From Dunaliella salina (lineage: Eukaryota; Chlorophyta; Chlorophyceae; Chlamydomonadales; Dunaliellaceae): a stretch of 26,425 nt of DNA. This document shows positions 8,421 through 17,790 of this stretch, one piece after another (position 1 is the first letter of the stretch; each line of letters opens with the position of its first letter). The position numbers and the translations under genes were made by a program. Under the pieces are notes generated by a model, which did no database searches, was not told the DNA's origin, and saw only the letters and a program-made list of their open reading frames with translations. The stretch is taken from NCBI GenBank assembly GCA_002284615.2, contig MU069463.1, positions 159,486 through 185,910 of the forward strand, read 5' to 3'.

Positions 8421-8730
8421 GCCTGAAATGAGTCCAAACTCTGCCGCGGGACGACCCTGGGCACAGCGGAAAGTGGAAGCAAAAAAAAGAGGCAAGGCCC
8501 AAAATGAGTCAAAACTCTGCCGTGGGAGGACCCTGGGCAAAATGGACAGTGGAAGCAAAGTACAAGCAAGGCAAGGCCCGAAATGAAGCAGATGACGCCT
8601 TGGAGTGGCCCTGAGCATAATGGAAAGTGGAAGCAAAGTTTAAGCAAGGCAAGGCCTGAAATTCCTCTAGTTTTGCTGTGGGACAACCCTGGGCATGGTG
8701 GAAAGTGGAAGCAAAGTAAAAGCAAGCCAT
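8421..8730. repeat. 76-78 bp tandem repeat, 4 units
   Basis: The word (G/A)(A/G)CCCTG(G/A)GCA recurs at 8453, 8529, 8607 and 8685, each followed by GGAAAGTGGAAGCAAAG-like sequence and AGGCAAGGCC. Spacing is 76, 78 and 78 bp. On the minus strand it reads as an irregular repeat (SGLALL...CFHFPLCPG), but no splice structure is evident, so I treat it as non-coding. Confidence 0.93.
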
Positions 8731-8866
8731 TTCATGGTGCCCTGATTTTTGTGCGAGCACAAAATGCACTTTGCCACGCAGATCATGGAATATGCTTTTT
8801 GGGACACCTGCTGTCTCTCTTCAGGCAATCACTGTATATGATTGATCACCATATAACCTGGGTGCT

Positions 8867-9020
8867 GGCTCGGGTAAGCGCCTGTCTTGCTCACACCCAC
8901 ATCCACCCACCTGCACAAAGAGGAGCTCAGAGGGCGCGCAGTAGTGCGGAACTCCCCGGGACACTGCGCAGGCTGCCTAAGGGGGTGGTGGCTTGGGTAG
9001 GCGTCCGTCTTGCTCCTCCT
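8867..9020. repeat. 123-bp offset duplication at the 3' end of exon C
   Basis: GGCTCGGGTAAGCGCCTGTC at 8867 and GGCTTGGGTAGGCGTCCGTC at 8990 are diverged copies 123 bp apart. On the minus strand both encode S-K-T-(D/G)-A-Y-P-S-(H/Q)-H-P in the same frame, as 123 is divisible by three. A good donor-like CAG/GTGGGT (minus strand, exon side ending 8911) lies between the copies. Confidence 0.75.
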
Positions 9021-10123
9021 CCATGCATTGTCTAGACTCATCCGGCTTCTGGGGTGCCCTGCGCTTATGCGGCGAGCATCGACGGCTTTAAAGGAACCCC
9101 CTGATGCCCGTCGTATAGGCGACCCCGGACGGGTGTGCATGTTGTGCAGGGTATGCTGCCCTGCCGGCAGTGGTGTTGCTGCTGCTGCCGCTGTCGTGTC
9201 GGTGAGTGCTGCACCATCTTGGTGATGGTGGTGTTGCTGCCGTCTTGACAGGTGGTGCGTGGTGGATGGAGGAGGTGGTACCGCTGCTGCTGCATGAGTG
9301 TGTCCTGCACCCGCTCTTTGGGGGTGGCGTTGCGGCAAAGGCAAGGGCGTCCGCTCCATGGCAGCGACTGTTTCTTTGACGGATCGGCGGAATGTGGGAG
9401 CGGATGCAGACAGGAAGGGTGCGGGCGGGCGGATGGGGTGTTGTGGGGAGGGCCGTTTGTGGAGCTGGGTGTGAGGATGAGGTCGGGGATGGTGGGGTGG
9501 GCTCCTGGAGGTCGGCGGATGATGGGAATCGGAGTGCGTGGCTGGACCTGAAGGGCCTGCTGTGAGAGAGGAATGTGCAGCATTTGCAGTGTCAGACTGT
9601 GGGCTTAAGCAGGAGGTGTCGGGGGGGGCCTTGGTAGTGGTTGAAGCAGCTGACGAAGAGGGGCTGGAGTTTGGGTCTGAGGTGAAAGGCGTGAGGTGGG
9701 CGGACGTGAGGGTAGACAAGGAGGGGGGGTCTGGGGGAGAAAGGATGGGCACCAAGGGCACTAGGTGCGAGGGATGTGCGAAAGCCGAGGTCGATGAGGA
9801 TCGCGCAGCTGCCCCGCGAGCGCCTCCCATTGTTGCCGAGGTCAGTGAGGATCGTGCCGTTGCCCCACAGGCCCCTCCTATTGTTGCCTGGTCGGTGATG
9901 TGTTGTCTAGTCGGTGACGATTGTGTGGTTGCCCCACTGGCCTCTCCTGTTGTTGTTGCTCCACTGGCCTGGCGGCGCCCTAATGGAGACGGGCCACGGA
10001 CATCATGGCTGACACCGCGAGGAGTGAACACAGATGAGCCGACACCATTGGCGGTGGGCCCAAGAGTAGTGGGGCTGTCCCTCAACAAGGCCTCTCCTGT
10101 GTTCATGCAAGAGGACACGTAGC

Positions 10124-10157
<34 letters not shown>

Positions 10158-10588
10158 GCTGCTCCTCCGACTGCTGATGCTCCGGGAGGCAGGCACGTGC
10201 AGGCGCAGGGGGGACAAGCTCGGGAGCTGTGCCGCACCATGCACAGCGTCCTGTTCTTTCCCACGACCGCCACGCTCCGCCCCATTGGGGATTGGCACAG
10301 GTACACTGGCTGGATAGCGCACAGGTGCTCCGTCAGACACTGCTGCTCCCGATGTAGACCTCTGGGCCTGCATATGCACTGGTGTTCCCTGTGCTGCCGA
10401 AGCATCTCCTGCCCCACCATGACTTCCCGCCCCAAGCCCCATATCCAGCGCCCTCCGCGCTTTCCCATTCGTTGCTGAGCCTTTCGTAAAGCTGGAGGCC
10501 TCAGCTTCAGCATGCGCTCCACCACTACGCCTTGTGCCCTCAAACGGAGGAGCACTTTCGGCTCCTCTGAGCTCCGAAACTGTATCGC
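8911..10588 (-). CDS. candidate exon C: Ser/Pro/His-rich low-complexity segment of the minus-strand gene
   Basis: The minus strand is open from 10598 to 8829. A strong acceptor precedes it: TCCTTTTTGTGTGCGCAG, with the exon starting at 10588. Entry is in phase 1, matching the phase-1 exits of exons X and B. The product is Gly/Ala/Ser-rich at first. It then has a serine run of about 14 residues coded by a (CAG)n tract (10121-10166), a block of imperfect ~20-25 residue repeats around G-A-(S/C)-G-A-T, and a long Pro/Ser/His-rich part. It ends with a basic stretch, RRASGGSFKAVDARRISAGH, then PRSRMSLDN. There is no folded domain, signal peptide or membrane segment I can see. The 3' limit is uncertain: 8911 is a candidate donor (CAG/GTGGGT), but 9000-9030 is also possible. 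I do not know the family. Antisense ORFs on the plus strand are shorter and lack splice context. Confidence 0.45.
10121..10166. repeat. (CTG)n tract encoding polyserine on the minus strand
   Basis: A run of CTG triplets with one CTA and one CTC interruption. In the proposed exon C frame its complement is AGC/AGT serine codons. Confidence 0.9.
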
Positions 10589-11215
10589 CTGCGCACACAA
10601 AAAGGACACGACGAAGGGCTCACTGCCAAAAAAAAAGCATGCTCCTCGCCCCCATGGAAGAGCAGAGCTCTACCTGCAGCAGCATCGCCTGCAAAAGCCT
10701 GATGTAAGCTTGCAGTGGTCCTGGTAGCCATCTCTGCAACTCAATGCTGCCTCATGTTTATTTGCTTTGTCAGCTCACCCCACGAAATGTGGTGTGAAAG
10801 ATTTATCCCACGTGTCATCGAGACTCGCCATAGCCTTTGATGGACATCGTTTTTGCTGGACGTGCTTCTGTACCCATTGGTGTTCCCCCAGTCAGGCAGC
10901 AGCTACAGAGTTCCTGCACGATGTATGTCTTGATAGATAAAGGATATATATAGGGTTTCCAATTTCCAAACAACCATGGGTACAGAAGCATTCCTAGCAT
11001 CATGCGCAGACACAAAAAGGACACATGGCAAAAGTCCCAGCGCCAGATGCTGCACCAGCATGCTGCTTGCCCCCAAGGAACAGCGAAGCTTCATAGCTGC
11101 AATCACCTGCACAGATGAAAGAGGACACACAGAAAGACTTTCACCACCAGATGCTGCATCAGCGCGTTCTCTGTCCTCAAAACAAGCACTCCTGCACCTT
11201 CAGCAAGAAAGTGGG
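10585..11215. repeat. diverged ~100-bp repeats of exon C's acceptor junction
   Basis: Related segments begin at about 10588 (GCCTGCGCACACAAAAAGGA), 10686 (GCCTGCAAAAGCC), 11003 (TGCGCAGACACAAAAAGGAC) and 11106 (CTGCACAGATGAAAGAGGAC). Each carries some of the words CCAGATGCTGCA, AGCATGCTGCT, GCCCCCA(A/T)GGAA and AGC(T/A)(T/C)(T/A)(A/C)...CTGCA. On the minus strand these words are the pyrimidine tract, CAG and first exon bases of exon C. A stretch of about 300 bp (10700-11000) without the repeat separates the two pairs. Confidence 0.6.
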
Positions 11216-11560
11216 CGCCGAGGTCGCAAGCAGCCTCGGCACCTGTGCCAATTCGAAAATCGGCAAAGGACACCCGAACCAGGTGCAGCCCACACACAAA
11301 AGCAGGCAGGTGTTGTGCACGGGCAGCATGCAAACATAGCTGACCATTTGTGCACATGGCTAGCAACACTCGTGCACGGCCGGCCACTTGTGCGCGGGCG
11401 TGGCAAAACAGGTGCATGACTGGCATGTGCCGGCGGACAGCATGCGCGCAGCTTTTTTGTTTATGTGCACGTGTTGGCAGGCAGCACGCGCGCAGCTTTC
11501 TGTTTGTGTGCATGGCTGTTTGTATGCGTAACCGGCAAAACTAGTGCATGACTGGCTTGA
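11216..11560. repeat. imperfect repeats rich in GTGCATG/GCGCGC
   Basis: GGCAAAACAGGTGCATGACTGG at 11402 recurs as GGCAAAACTAGTGCATGACTGG at 11533 (131 bp apart). Between them GGCAGCACGCGCGCAGCTTT-like units occur twice, about 45 bp apart. No coding function is assigned; the region lies in the proposed X-C intron. Confidence 0.7.
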
Positions 11561-12500
11561 CTGTGGAGGGGTGGCAAATAGACTGCTGCCTCTTCACTTC
11601 ACTTGAGCTTGAGAGCAGCAGCCCGTTGAGCTTTACATGTGCACAGTCCTCTTTTGTAGAGTGGTCTAAATGCAGTGGCAAACTCGTTTGCCACAAGCAG
11701 GGTGCGATCCTCCAGAAAAAAAAAATGGTGGAGCTTGTGTTTCCCTTGCATGCCATTGCACCAAAAATCACAAAAAATGAGGTTAATTCTATGTTGTTAG
11801 ATAAATTAACTATGAAGGGGGCGAACCCCCCCCCTTCCTGCACAACCCTGCTCCTACTTCACTCGCATCTTCAAAACTTGCTCGTTCTCAAGTGTTGGAG
11901 CATACCTGTGGCAATTGGCAGAAGCAAGCTAGCAGGACGAAGTGGTGAAAAGTATTCATGCAGAATATGGTTGGGTCGGGTGCACAGTCAACGGCGCTCT
12001 GACAATTGAAAGTCCAACCTGCCATCCTGATTCAACCATCCACATGACTGCACATCTTAACATAAATGCAGTGCCTACGATGTCCATCCCCGCAAAGCTC
12101 TTGTTGCTGCAGACTCTGGGTGCACAAAGCTGTGTTCTTTCAGAGCAAACAGACACAAACACAAAGGGACTATGGCCTGGGGGGCTCTGCCCCCAAAAAA
12201 TGAAAGCTCTCCACAAGTAGATAGGCAGCGCCTACATATGCTCTTCTAAGGCACTTTTCTACAACTGCAACATTTAGAGGGCAGCAGCTAAGGGGAGCTC
12301 GCGATCTTGCTGGTGCACCACACAAGTAGACCTTTTGAAAGCTTCGTAAGCTCCAAAACTCAAGTCCATCCTGTTATAGACCAGCCATAGATACAGAAGA
12401 CAAAATCAAAACGCACAAGAGCATTCAAACCCATTCGTGATGGTTTGATGGACCATCTGTGCCACCAGGGTTGTTTCAATCACGGAAGACCTCACAGGCT
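11561..12500. other. intron-like sequence, no gene recognised
   Basis: A 153-codon plus-strand ORF (11548-12009) has no recognisable motif and no supporting context. Small G/C hairpins occur at 11818-11831 (GGGGGCGAACCCCC) and 12179-12195 (GGGGGG-CTCTG-CCCCC). I see nothing else nameable. Confidence 0.5.
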
Positions 12501-13071
12501 CACACACACACACACACANNNNNNNNNNNNNNNNNNNNNNNNNNNNNNNNNNNNNNNNNNNNNNNNNNNNNNNNNNNNNNNNNNNNNNNNNNNNNNNNNN
12601 NNNNNNNNNNNNNNNNNNNNNNNNNNNNNNNNNNNNNNNNNNNNNNNNNNNNNNNNNNNNNNNNNNNNNNNNNNNNNNNNNNNNNNNNNNNNNNNNNNNN
12701 NNNNNNNNNNNNNNNNNNNNNNNNNNNNNNNNNNNNNNNNNNNNNNNNNNNNNNNNNNNNNNNNNNNNNNNNNNNNNNNNNNNNNNNNNNNNNNNNNNNN
12801 NNNNNNNNNNNNNNNNNNNNNNNNNNNNNNNNNNNNNNNNNNNNNNNNNNNNNNNNNNNNNNNNNNNNNNNNNNNNNNNNNNNNNNNNNNNNNNNNNNNN
12901 NNNNNNNNNNNNNNNNNNNNNNNNNNNNNNNNNNNNNNNNNNNNNNNNNNNNNNNNNNNNNNNNNNNNNNNNNNNNNNNNNNNNNNNNNNNNNNNNNNNN
13001 NNNNNNNNNNNNNNNNNNNNNNNNNNNNNNNNNNNNNNNNNNNNNNNNNNNNNNNNNNNNNNNNNNNNNNN

Positions 13072-13134
<63 letters not shown>

Positions 13135-13157
13135 CGCGCGCGTGCGTGTGCGTGTGT
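12501..13157. other. assembly gap (553 N) between (CA)n and (TG)n runs
   Basis: CA repeats (12501-12518) run directly into N bases (12519-13071). Beyond the gap the sequence is TG repeats (13072-13124), then CG repeats to about 13141 and TG-rich sequence to 13157. The repeat strand switches across the gap. Open frames that appear to cross the N run are artefacts. Confidence 0.97.
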
Positions 13158-13224
13158 AAAGCTCAGTGAGGAGACTCTTCCATGCCCAGAGTGACTACAG
13201 CACGAGCTGCAAGGATTTGAGTAT

Positions 13225-13740
13225 GTTCTTTCAACACTTGTTTGCCTGCAGGCAGGATTTTTTCCTCGACATCTTAAGCCTCAAGGGAGGATTTTTTTTC
13301 TCAACAAGTTTACGTCTGCAGAAAGTTATGCATGCTTGTGTGTCGGCTGCCAAGGGTATTTCCTCAACATTTGTACGCCTGCGCAGAGGCTTGTGCGAGC
13401 CTGTGAGTTGGCTGCAAGGGCTTGGTTATTTTCGAAACATTTGTATGCCTGCAAAGAGGCTTGCCTGTGAGTCAGCTGCACGGGCTTTGAATTTTCTCAA
13501 CATTTGTAAAGTCTGCGCAGAGGGATGTGCATGCCTGCGATTCAGCTGCAGGGGGCTTGGTATTTTTTCATGACATGTGTAAGCCAGTGCGGAGGCATGT
13601 GCATGCCTGCGATTCAGCTGCAGGAGGTTGGATTTTTTCATTACATGTGTAAGCCAGTGCGGAGGCATGTGCATGCCTGGGAGTCGGCTGCAAGGGCTTG
13701 GATATTTTCTGAATATGTGTACGCCTACATGTGACACGAA
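13225..13740. repeat. ~70-bp tandem repeat, about 7 units
   Basis: ACAT(T/G)TGTA(C/T/A)GCCTGC-type words recur at 13367, 13437, 13500, 13573, 13643 and 13713 (steps 70, 63, 73, 70, 70), with more diverged units back to about 13230. Shared internal words are AGAGGCTTGTGC / GGAGGCATGTGCATGCCTG, G(A/T)(G/T)TC(A/G)GCTGCA(A/G)GGGCTTGG and ATTTTCT. It lies in the proposed X-C intron. Confidence 0.93.
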
Positions 13741-14640
13741 GGGGGCTGCAAGATGTAAGCAACTGCCAGAAATGCAGTTGGAGTTGGTTGAAAGGTGATT
13801 AAATGGTGACAAGTGCTTGCGCTTTGTTTGAGCCCCAGCGATTTACTTATTCCTTTAGAATCTGGCGATTGGGCCAGCAAGAAGTCACCAAGCATAGGGC
13901 CATGGCGTCCCGAGGAGTCATCCTGACAGCGCGCAGGCTTTTGCGTACCTGTGAGCCTGCGTGTACATGCATGCTTTTTGTGCAGTGCGCTGCCATTTGA
14001 ATATCCGCGCGAGCTCTTTACCTTTTGCATGCTCTCCAGTGAGTTTGGCAGGCTGGCAATTCAGTCATCTCGAGTGGAGGGCTTCTGTGCCTTTCACCCC
14101 TGGACCTGAAGTCTTTGGTAGAGGGCTTCTGTGTCTGCCATTACAGGACCTGATGTGAGCTGTGCAGTGCTCAGCGCATCTCGTGCACAACGGTCACATG
14201 AGATCGCGGTGTCCTGCATGCTTGGGTGGCATCTTCTTTTTTCCAGGTTTTTTGTCATGACAGCTCCACTGTCAGTTAGTTCCTTCTGCCGTGCAAGATG
14301 GATTTTCTGAACATGTGAAGGATGTAGTGGAGGGACCGGTTTGATAAGAGCAAGAAGTACAAGTACGTATTGAGAAGGGCCCTTATCATGTCCTACTTGT
14401 TCTTGGCTGGGTGTGGAAATTACATCCAGATCAGCTTGACCTGGCAGAAGAATTACATGCCTTCTCCTTGTCCTGGTAAGTTCCTTCGATGTCTTAGGGG
14501 ACAGTTCCAGTTCAGGTCAGGTCCTTTCTTTTCCGGTTCGTGCCCCGTTCTGCTTCTGGTGGTCGCAAGTTGTTCAGGTGGTGTCTTTCTTGTTGCTTGT
14601 TCGGCTGTCCTTTATGCATGGAGTGCTGGTTTATGAAGTG
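13741..14640. other. no recognisable gene; one 44-bp duplication
   Basis: GAGGGCTTCTGTG occurs at 14077 and 14121 with similar downstream sequence (GGACCTGA(A/T)GT). Otherwise I see no domains or RNA genes. Confidence 0.5.
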
Positions 14641-14648
14641 GAAAGTCA

Positions 14649-14960
14649 GGGCAAAGAAACCCTGGCCATGCATGCCTTTTGAACCCTAGTCCCGAAGGGA
14701 CGTCAGGGTTCATTCGGAGGGCTCAACTTTTTTGGTGTGGATTTCACCCTAAGGCCAGTCCCGTGTTGGCGACGATTTATAAAAAATGTTTCATCGTTGA
14801 ATCGGCTTCGGTCTTGAGTTTTTGCTGTGAAAACCGTCGAAGCCTGCCTGATTTCATAAAAACTGGACAGAACAGTTCCTGCTTCCGATGACCACCTCCA
14901 GCCCGTTTTCTCGATTCCCCCTTCTAAGACTCCCAAATCGATCTACGTTGCTGCAGGGCA
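14649..14960. other. distinct block with a strong hairpin
   Basis: 14682-14710 forms a near-perfect hairpin: AACCCT and GTCCC pair with GGGAC and AGGGTT around a GAA loop. The sequence after it (to about 14960) lacks the CTG/GCATGC words common elsewhere in the window. A 70-codon plus-strand ORF covers 14679-14891 but is not recognisable. Confidence 0.45.
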
Positions 14961-15429
14961 GCGAAAGCGGATGGCAAGGCATATGGACATGATGGACAGT
15001 TTAAGTAGTTTTGTCGATGTTGAACTGCATACTCGCTTTAGGCTATAGTGCTGTTCTAGCGCGAAGTTTGCACTCTCCAGCGGAGAATTTTGAAGTTGTC
15101 ATTGCAATCAGTAAATGACACAGAATTTCTTTATGTAATTTTTAATGTTAAACTTGCAGTTTTGAGTGCACTGCATACTGCGCAGCACAGAGAGGCGTTC
15201 ATAGCGCGTGAAAACGAATGCGTGTGGAATCAGTAACATTTTGAACGCGTTCATCAAATCAGAAGAAAGGGACGTGTTGCAAATTTTGTGTCCGCTGCCT
15301 GAGCTGCACACACCTCCAGCGGACTCCATTTTTTGGGGCAATCATGACGATGGAAGGATGCACAACCACCTGGTTCAGACAGCACACCGGGGGACGCACT
15401 GTGCGGCCAGGATGGATGTATGGGCTGCA
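14961..15429. other. no recognisable gene
   Basis: Short ORFs on both strands without motifs; no clear tandem repeat. Confidence 0.45.
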
Positions 15430-15935
15430 TGGTGAGCGAGACTGGCAGCTTTCCTCACGCCTCACTGCTTGTTCCCTTGACAGTCTTGCACAGGGGAGTG
15501 AGGCCAGCATTTAGGGCAACGTTGCACTTTGTCTGGTGCAGAACGGCTGTGTGCATGTGGAGAAAAGGGCTTTGCAGTGTGTGCATTCACACACATTTGC
15601 ACACTGCGCGCACCATGCAGCAAAACCTGCAGCTGCAAATCATGCCTGGGTGACTTGTAACAGTTTAAGGAAACATTGCATGAGACTTCAGCCGATGGGT
15701 GTGGTCCTGTGTTGGGTTTTCTTTGTTTGGGGGTGTGCTTGTACCACATGAGACAGGCGACAGGCAGTTTTCCTCACGCCTCCTTGCTGCATCCCCTGAC
15801 AGTTTGCTTAGCGACATGAGGCAAGTTATCATGGCTGCATTGTGAGTGGTTTGGTGCTGAATGGGCATGTGTGTGTTGAGGAATGAGCTTGCAGGTTTGC
15901 ACACACACAACCATTTGCATCTGTACTCAAGGATT
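15430..15935. repeat. diverged direct duplication, offset 319 bp
   Basis: About 190 bp from 15430 resembles about 185 bp from 15750. Shared anchors are TTCCTCACGCCTC (15451 and 15770), then TGACAGT(C)TTGC, TGTG(T)GCATGTG and TTTGCA...CACACACA(C)A. The copies are substantially diverged. Confidence 0.65.
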
Positions 15936-16129
15936 TCTTGCATGTGGAAGTCAAGGTGACATTACATCAAATTCATATGAGCAAATCTGTTTTTTCTGCA
16001 TCTGACTGGAATGCACTCATATCCAGGTGCTTGCGGAAATTTTCTGCATCTGACTTGTACTTTGCTGGGTGTAAGGACTTGGGAATCTGGTGCTTCTTTC
16101 AGACCAGAAAATACATAAAGGCTCCTATC

Positions 16130-16240
16130 TGCGGGAGAGGGACTAGGGTTCCCGCGTAGCCTAGCGGAGCCTCCATTTATGTTCTGCCGAATTTTTATGT
16201 TCTGCTCAATTGTGTACCCTGCTGAATTTTATGTTCAAGG
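16130..16240. repeat. small palindrome and ~20-bp repeats
   Basis: GCGGGA...TCCCGC (about 16131-16154) forms a 6-bp stem. TTTATGTTCTGC(C/T) and GCTGAATTTTATGTTC-type words occur three times between 16175 and 16240. Confidence 0.6.
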
Positions 16241-16794
16241 GCAAAGAATCCTGGCCATGCACGCTTTTCTATTTCATGCTAAATTTTTCCTGGCTAGCTT
16301 TCATATTTACAGGTGGTTCATGGCCTTGCGCATTTTGCGGATGGTGTATCACGGGTCCTGCAAACTGCTGTTTGGTGGCACTCTTTTACTCGTGTCATGC
16401 CCACGTTTTGGTCAACATTGCTCCAGTTTCTAATTTTGTAATGGCAAGATCTACATTAATTGCATATGCACGCATGGAGCAGCTTGAACTTTATTTATTT
16501 AGAAATAGAGAGGAAAATTTCATGACTTTCCTGTTTTGTTAACATCATATTATCAAGTCATGTTCTCTTGTTCATAGGACATCCTGTTTGGCTGTCCCGA
16601 CATGCATGCATGCGTGAAATGCTGAGGGGGAAAAGCACAGGGAAAGGGTGGATTCAAGAAGAAATTGGGCCCCCCCCCCGAAAGGGCGCACGCCAGGGAA
16701 GGCGCAGAATGGAACACAATATTCTCCAATCATGTGTGGGGCGGCCACCCTTGCCATTATCATGGATTAAACAGCTTGCCTACTGTCCAACACA
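16241..16794. other. no recognisable gene
   Basis: AT-richer stretch around 16400-16560, then a C-run at 16672-16679. The GGGCAAAGAATCCTGGCCATG at 16239-16259 repeats 14649-14670. No other feature. Confidence 0.45.
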
Positions 16795-16998
16795 TGCATG
16801 CATGGACATGCACATACCAGGTGCATCACTGCATGCTTGGACGTGCACATACCAGGTGCAAGACTGCTCGCATGGACATGCATGTACCAGGTGTATCACT
16901 GCGTCATCCAGGCAGTGTGATGAGAGCCCTATTTCCAAAAGAGACCGCCATGGATTACCTCTCCTGTGGAGGTCTGACATGGGAAAAACAACAGAGCA

Positions 16999-17035
<37 letters not shown>

Positions 17036-17325
17036 TTGCGACAAAAGCGCAAGCAAAAAAGAAGCATGAACTTGTACAAATTAAATGTATCACTGCATGA
17101 ATGGACATGCACATACCAGGTGTAACACTGCATGCATGAACACGCACATACCAGGTATACCACTGGCTGAGCCATGCTCTGTCGCTGCTGCCTATCACTG
17201 CATGCTTGGACATGAAATACCAGGTGCAATACTGCTTGCATGGACATGCACATACCAGGCGCATCACGGCATGCATGAACATGCACATACCCGGTGTATC
17301 GCTGGCCGAGCCATGCTCTGTGTCA
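16795..17325. repeat. 35-bp repeat array carrying donor-like junctions of exon X
   Basis: TACCAGG/TACCCGG anchors lie at 16815, 16850, 16885, then 17114, 17149, 17219, 17253 and 17288 (steps 34-35 bp within blocks). The plus-strand unit is roughly CATGCATGGACATGCACATACCAGGTG. On the minus strand every unit contains CTG/GTATGTGCATG, equivalent to exon X's proposed donor CCGG/GTATGTGC at 17291/17290. A 139-bp duplication (17149 versus 17288) also copies the last exon bases, GAGCATGGCTC(A/G)GCCAG. A (CAG)11 tract (17002-17034) separates the blocks. Confidence 0.9.
17002..17034. repeat. (CAG)11 tract
   Basis: Eleven uninterrupted CAG triplets between blocks of the 35-bp array. In the gene model this is intronic, unlike the CTG tracts in exons B and C. 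Confidence 0.97.
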
Positions 17326-17497
17326 GCTGCCTCTCTCAGCCCCCCACCCAGCACATCATCCGCGCAGGAAAAGAAGGACGAGGTGCGCAGGGCAGGTTGC
17401 GACCGAGGAGACACCCCCGTTGACGATGTCGGAAGCGGGGGCATCGGCAGAATGGGTGTGCTCGTACTGTCACAGCTATACAGCTCGGATGAGGCAC
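17291..17497 (-). CDS. candidate exon X (69 codons, phase 1-1) of the minus-strand gene
   Basis: On the minus strand TGTGTGTTCATAG precedes GTGCCTCATCCGAGCTG (exon start 17497), and ACACCGG is followed by GTATGTGC (exon end 17291). The 207-nt interval is an exact multiple of three, has no stop in the proposed frame, and is GC-rich at third positions. It reads ...ILPMPPLPTSSTGVSPRSQP, ALRTSSFFSCADDVLGGG, then REAADTEHGSASDTPG. Both splice phases are 1, fitting exon B's exit and exon C's entry. Each end is embedded in a tandem array whose units repeat that junction (112-116 bp at the acceptor, 35 bp at the donor). No domain is recognised. The model depends on splice signals read by eye. Confidence 0.4.
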
Positions 17498-17790
17498 CTA
17501 TGAACACACAGGCAGGGGTGATGGTGAGAAGAGGAGCAGTGACGGTGGTGCACTCACCGTGCAAGGGAGCACCCATGCAGCGGTGATACTGAGCAACAGC
17601 TCGGATGAGGCATCCCAGAATACGCATGCAGGGTTATGATGAATTGAGGAGCAGTCACGGTGCACTAATGTTGCAAGGGGGCACCCATGCAGCGGTGACA
17701 CTCAGCAATACCTCTGACGAAGTACCCAGCACGCAGGGATGATGCAAAGTAGAGGAAGAGTTATGGTGCACTAACAGTGCAAGGAGAATA
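17465..17790. repeat. 112-116 bp repeat of exon X's acceptor junction, 3 units
   Basis: CAGCTCGGATGAGGCA at 17481 and 17597 (offset 116), with the diverged AATACCTCTGACGAAGTA at 17707 (offset 112). The units also share GCACCCATGCAGCGGTGA(T/C)ACT and GTGCACTAA(C/T). On the minus strand only the unit nearest exon X keeps the AG/GT acceptor; the others have lost the AG. A further copy of the junction lies at 18335-18362. Confidence 0.85.

Noticed and set aside
9065..10122. ORFs overlapping exon C in other frames
   Set aside because: Shorter, without splice support, and products of GC-rich low-complexity sequence.
11548..12009. 153-codon plus-strand ORF
   Set aside because: No motif, no repeats or splice support; lies within the proposed minus-strand intron.
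12445..13194. Long open frames crossing 12445-13194
   Set aside because: They run through the N gap; most of their length is undetermined sequence.
16795..17325. CRISPR-like array of 35-bp units
   Set aside because: Repeats abut each other and diverge gradually; no spacers or cas genes.
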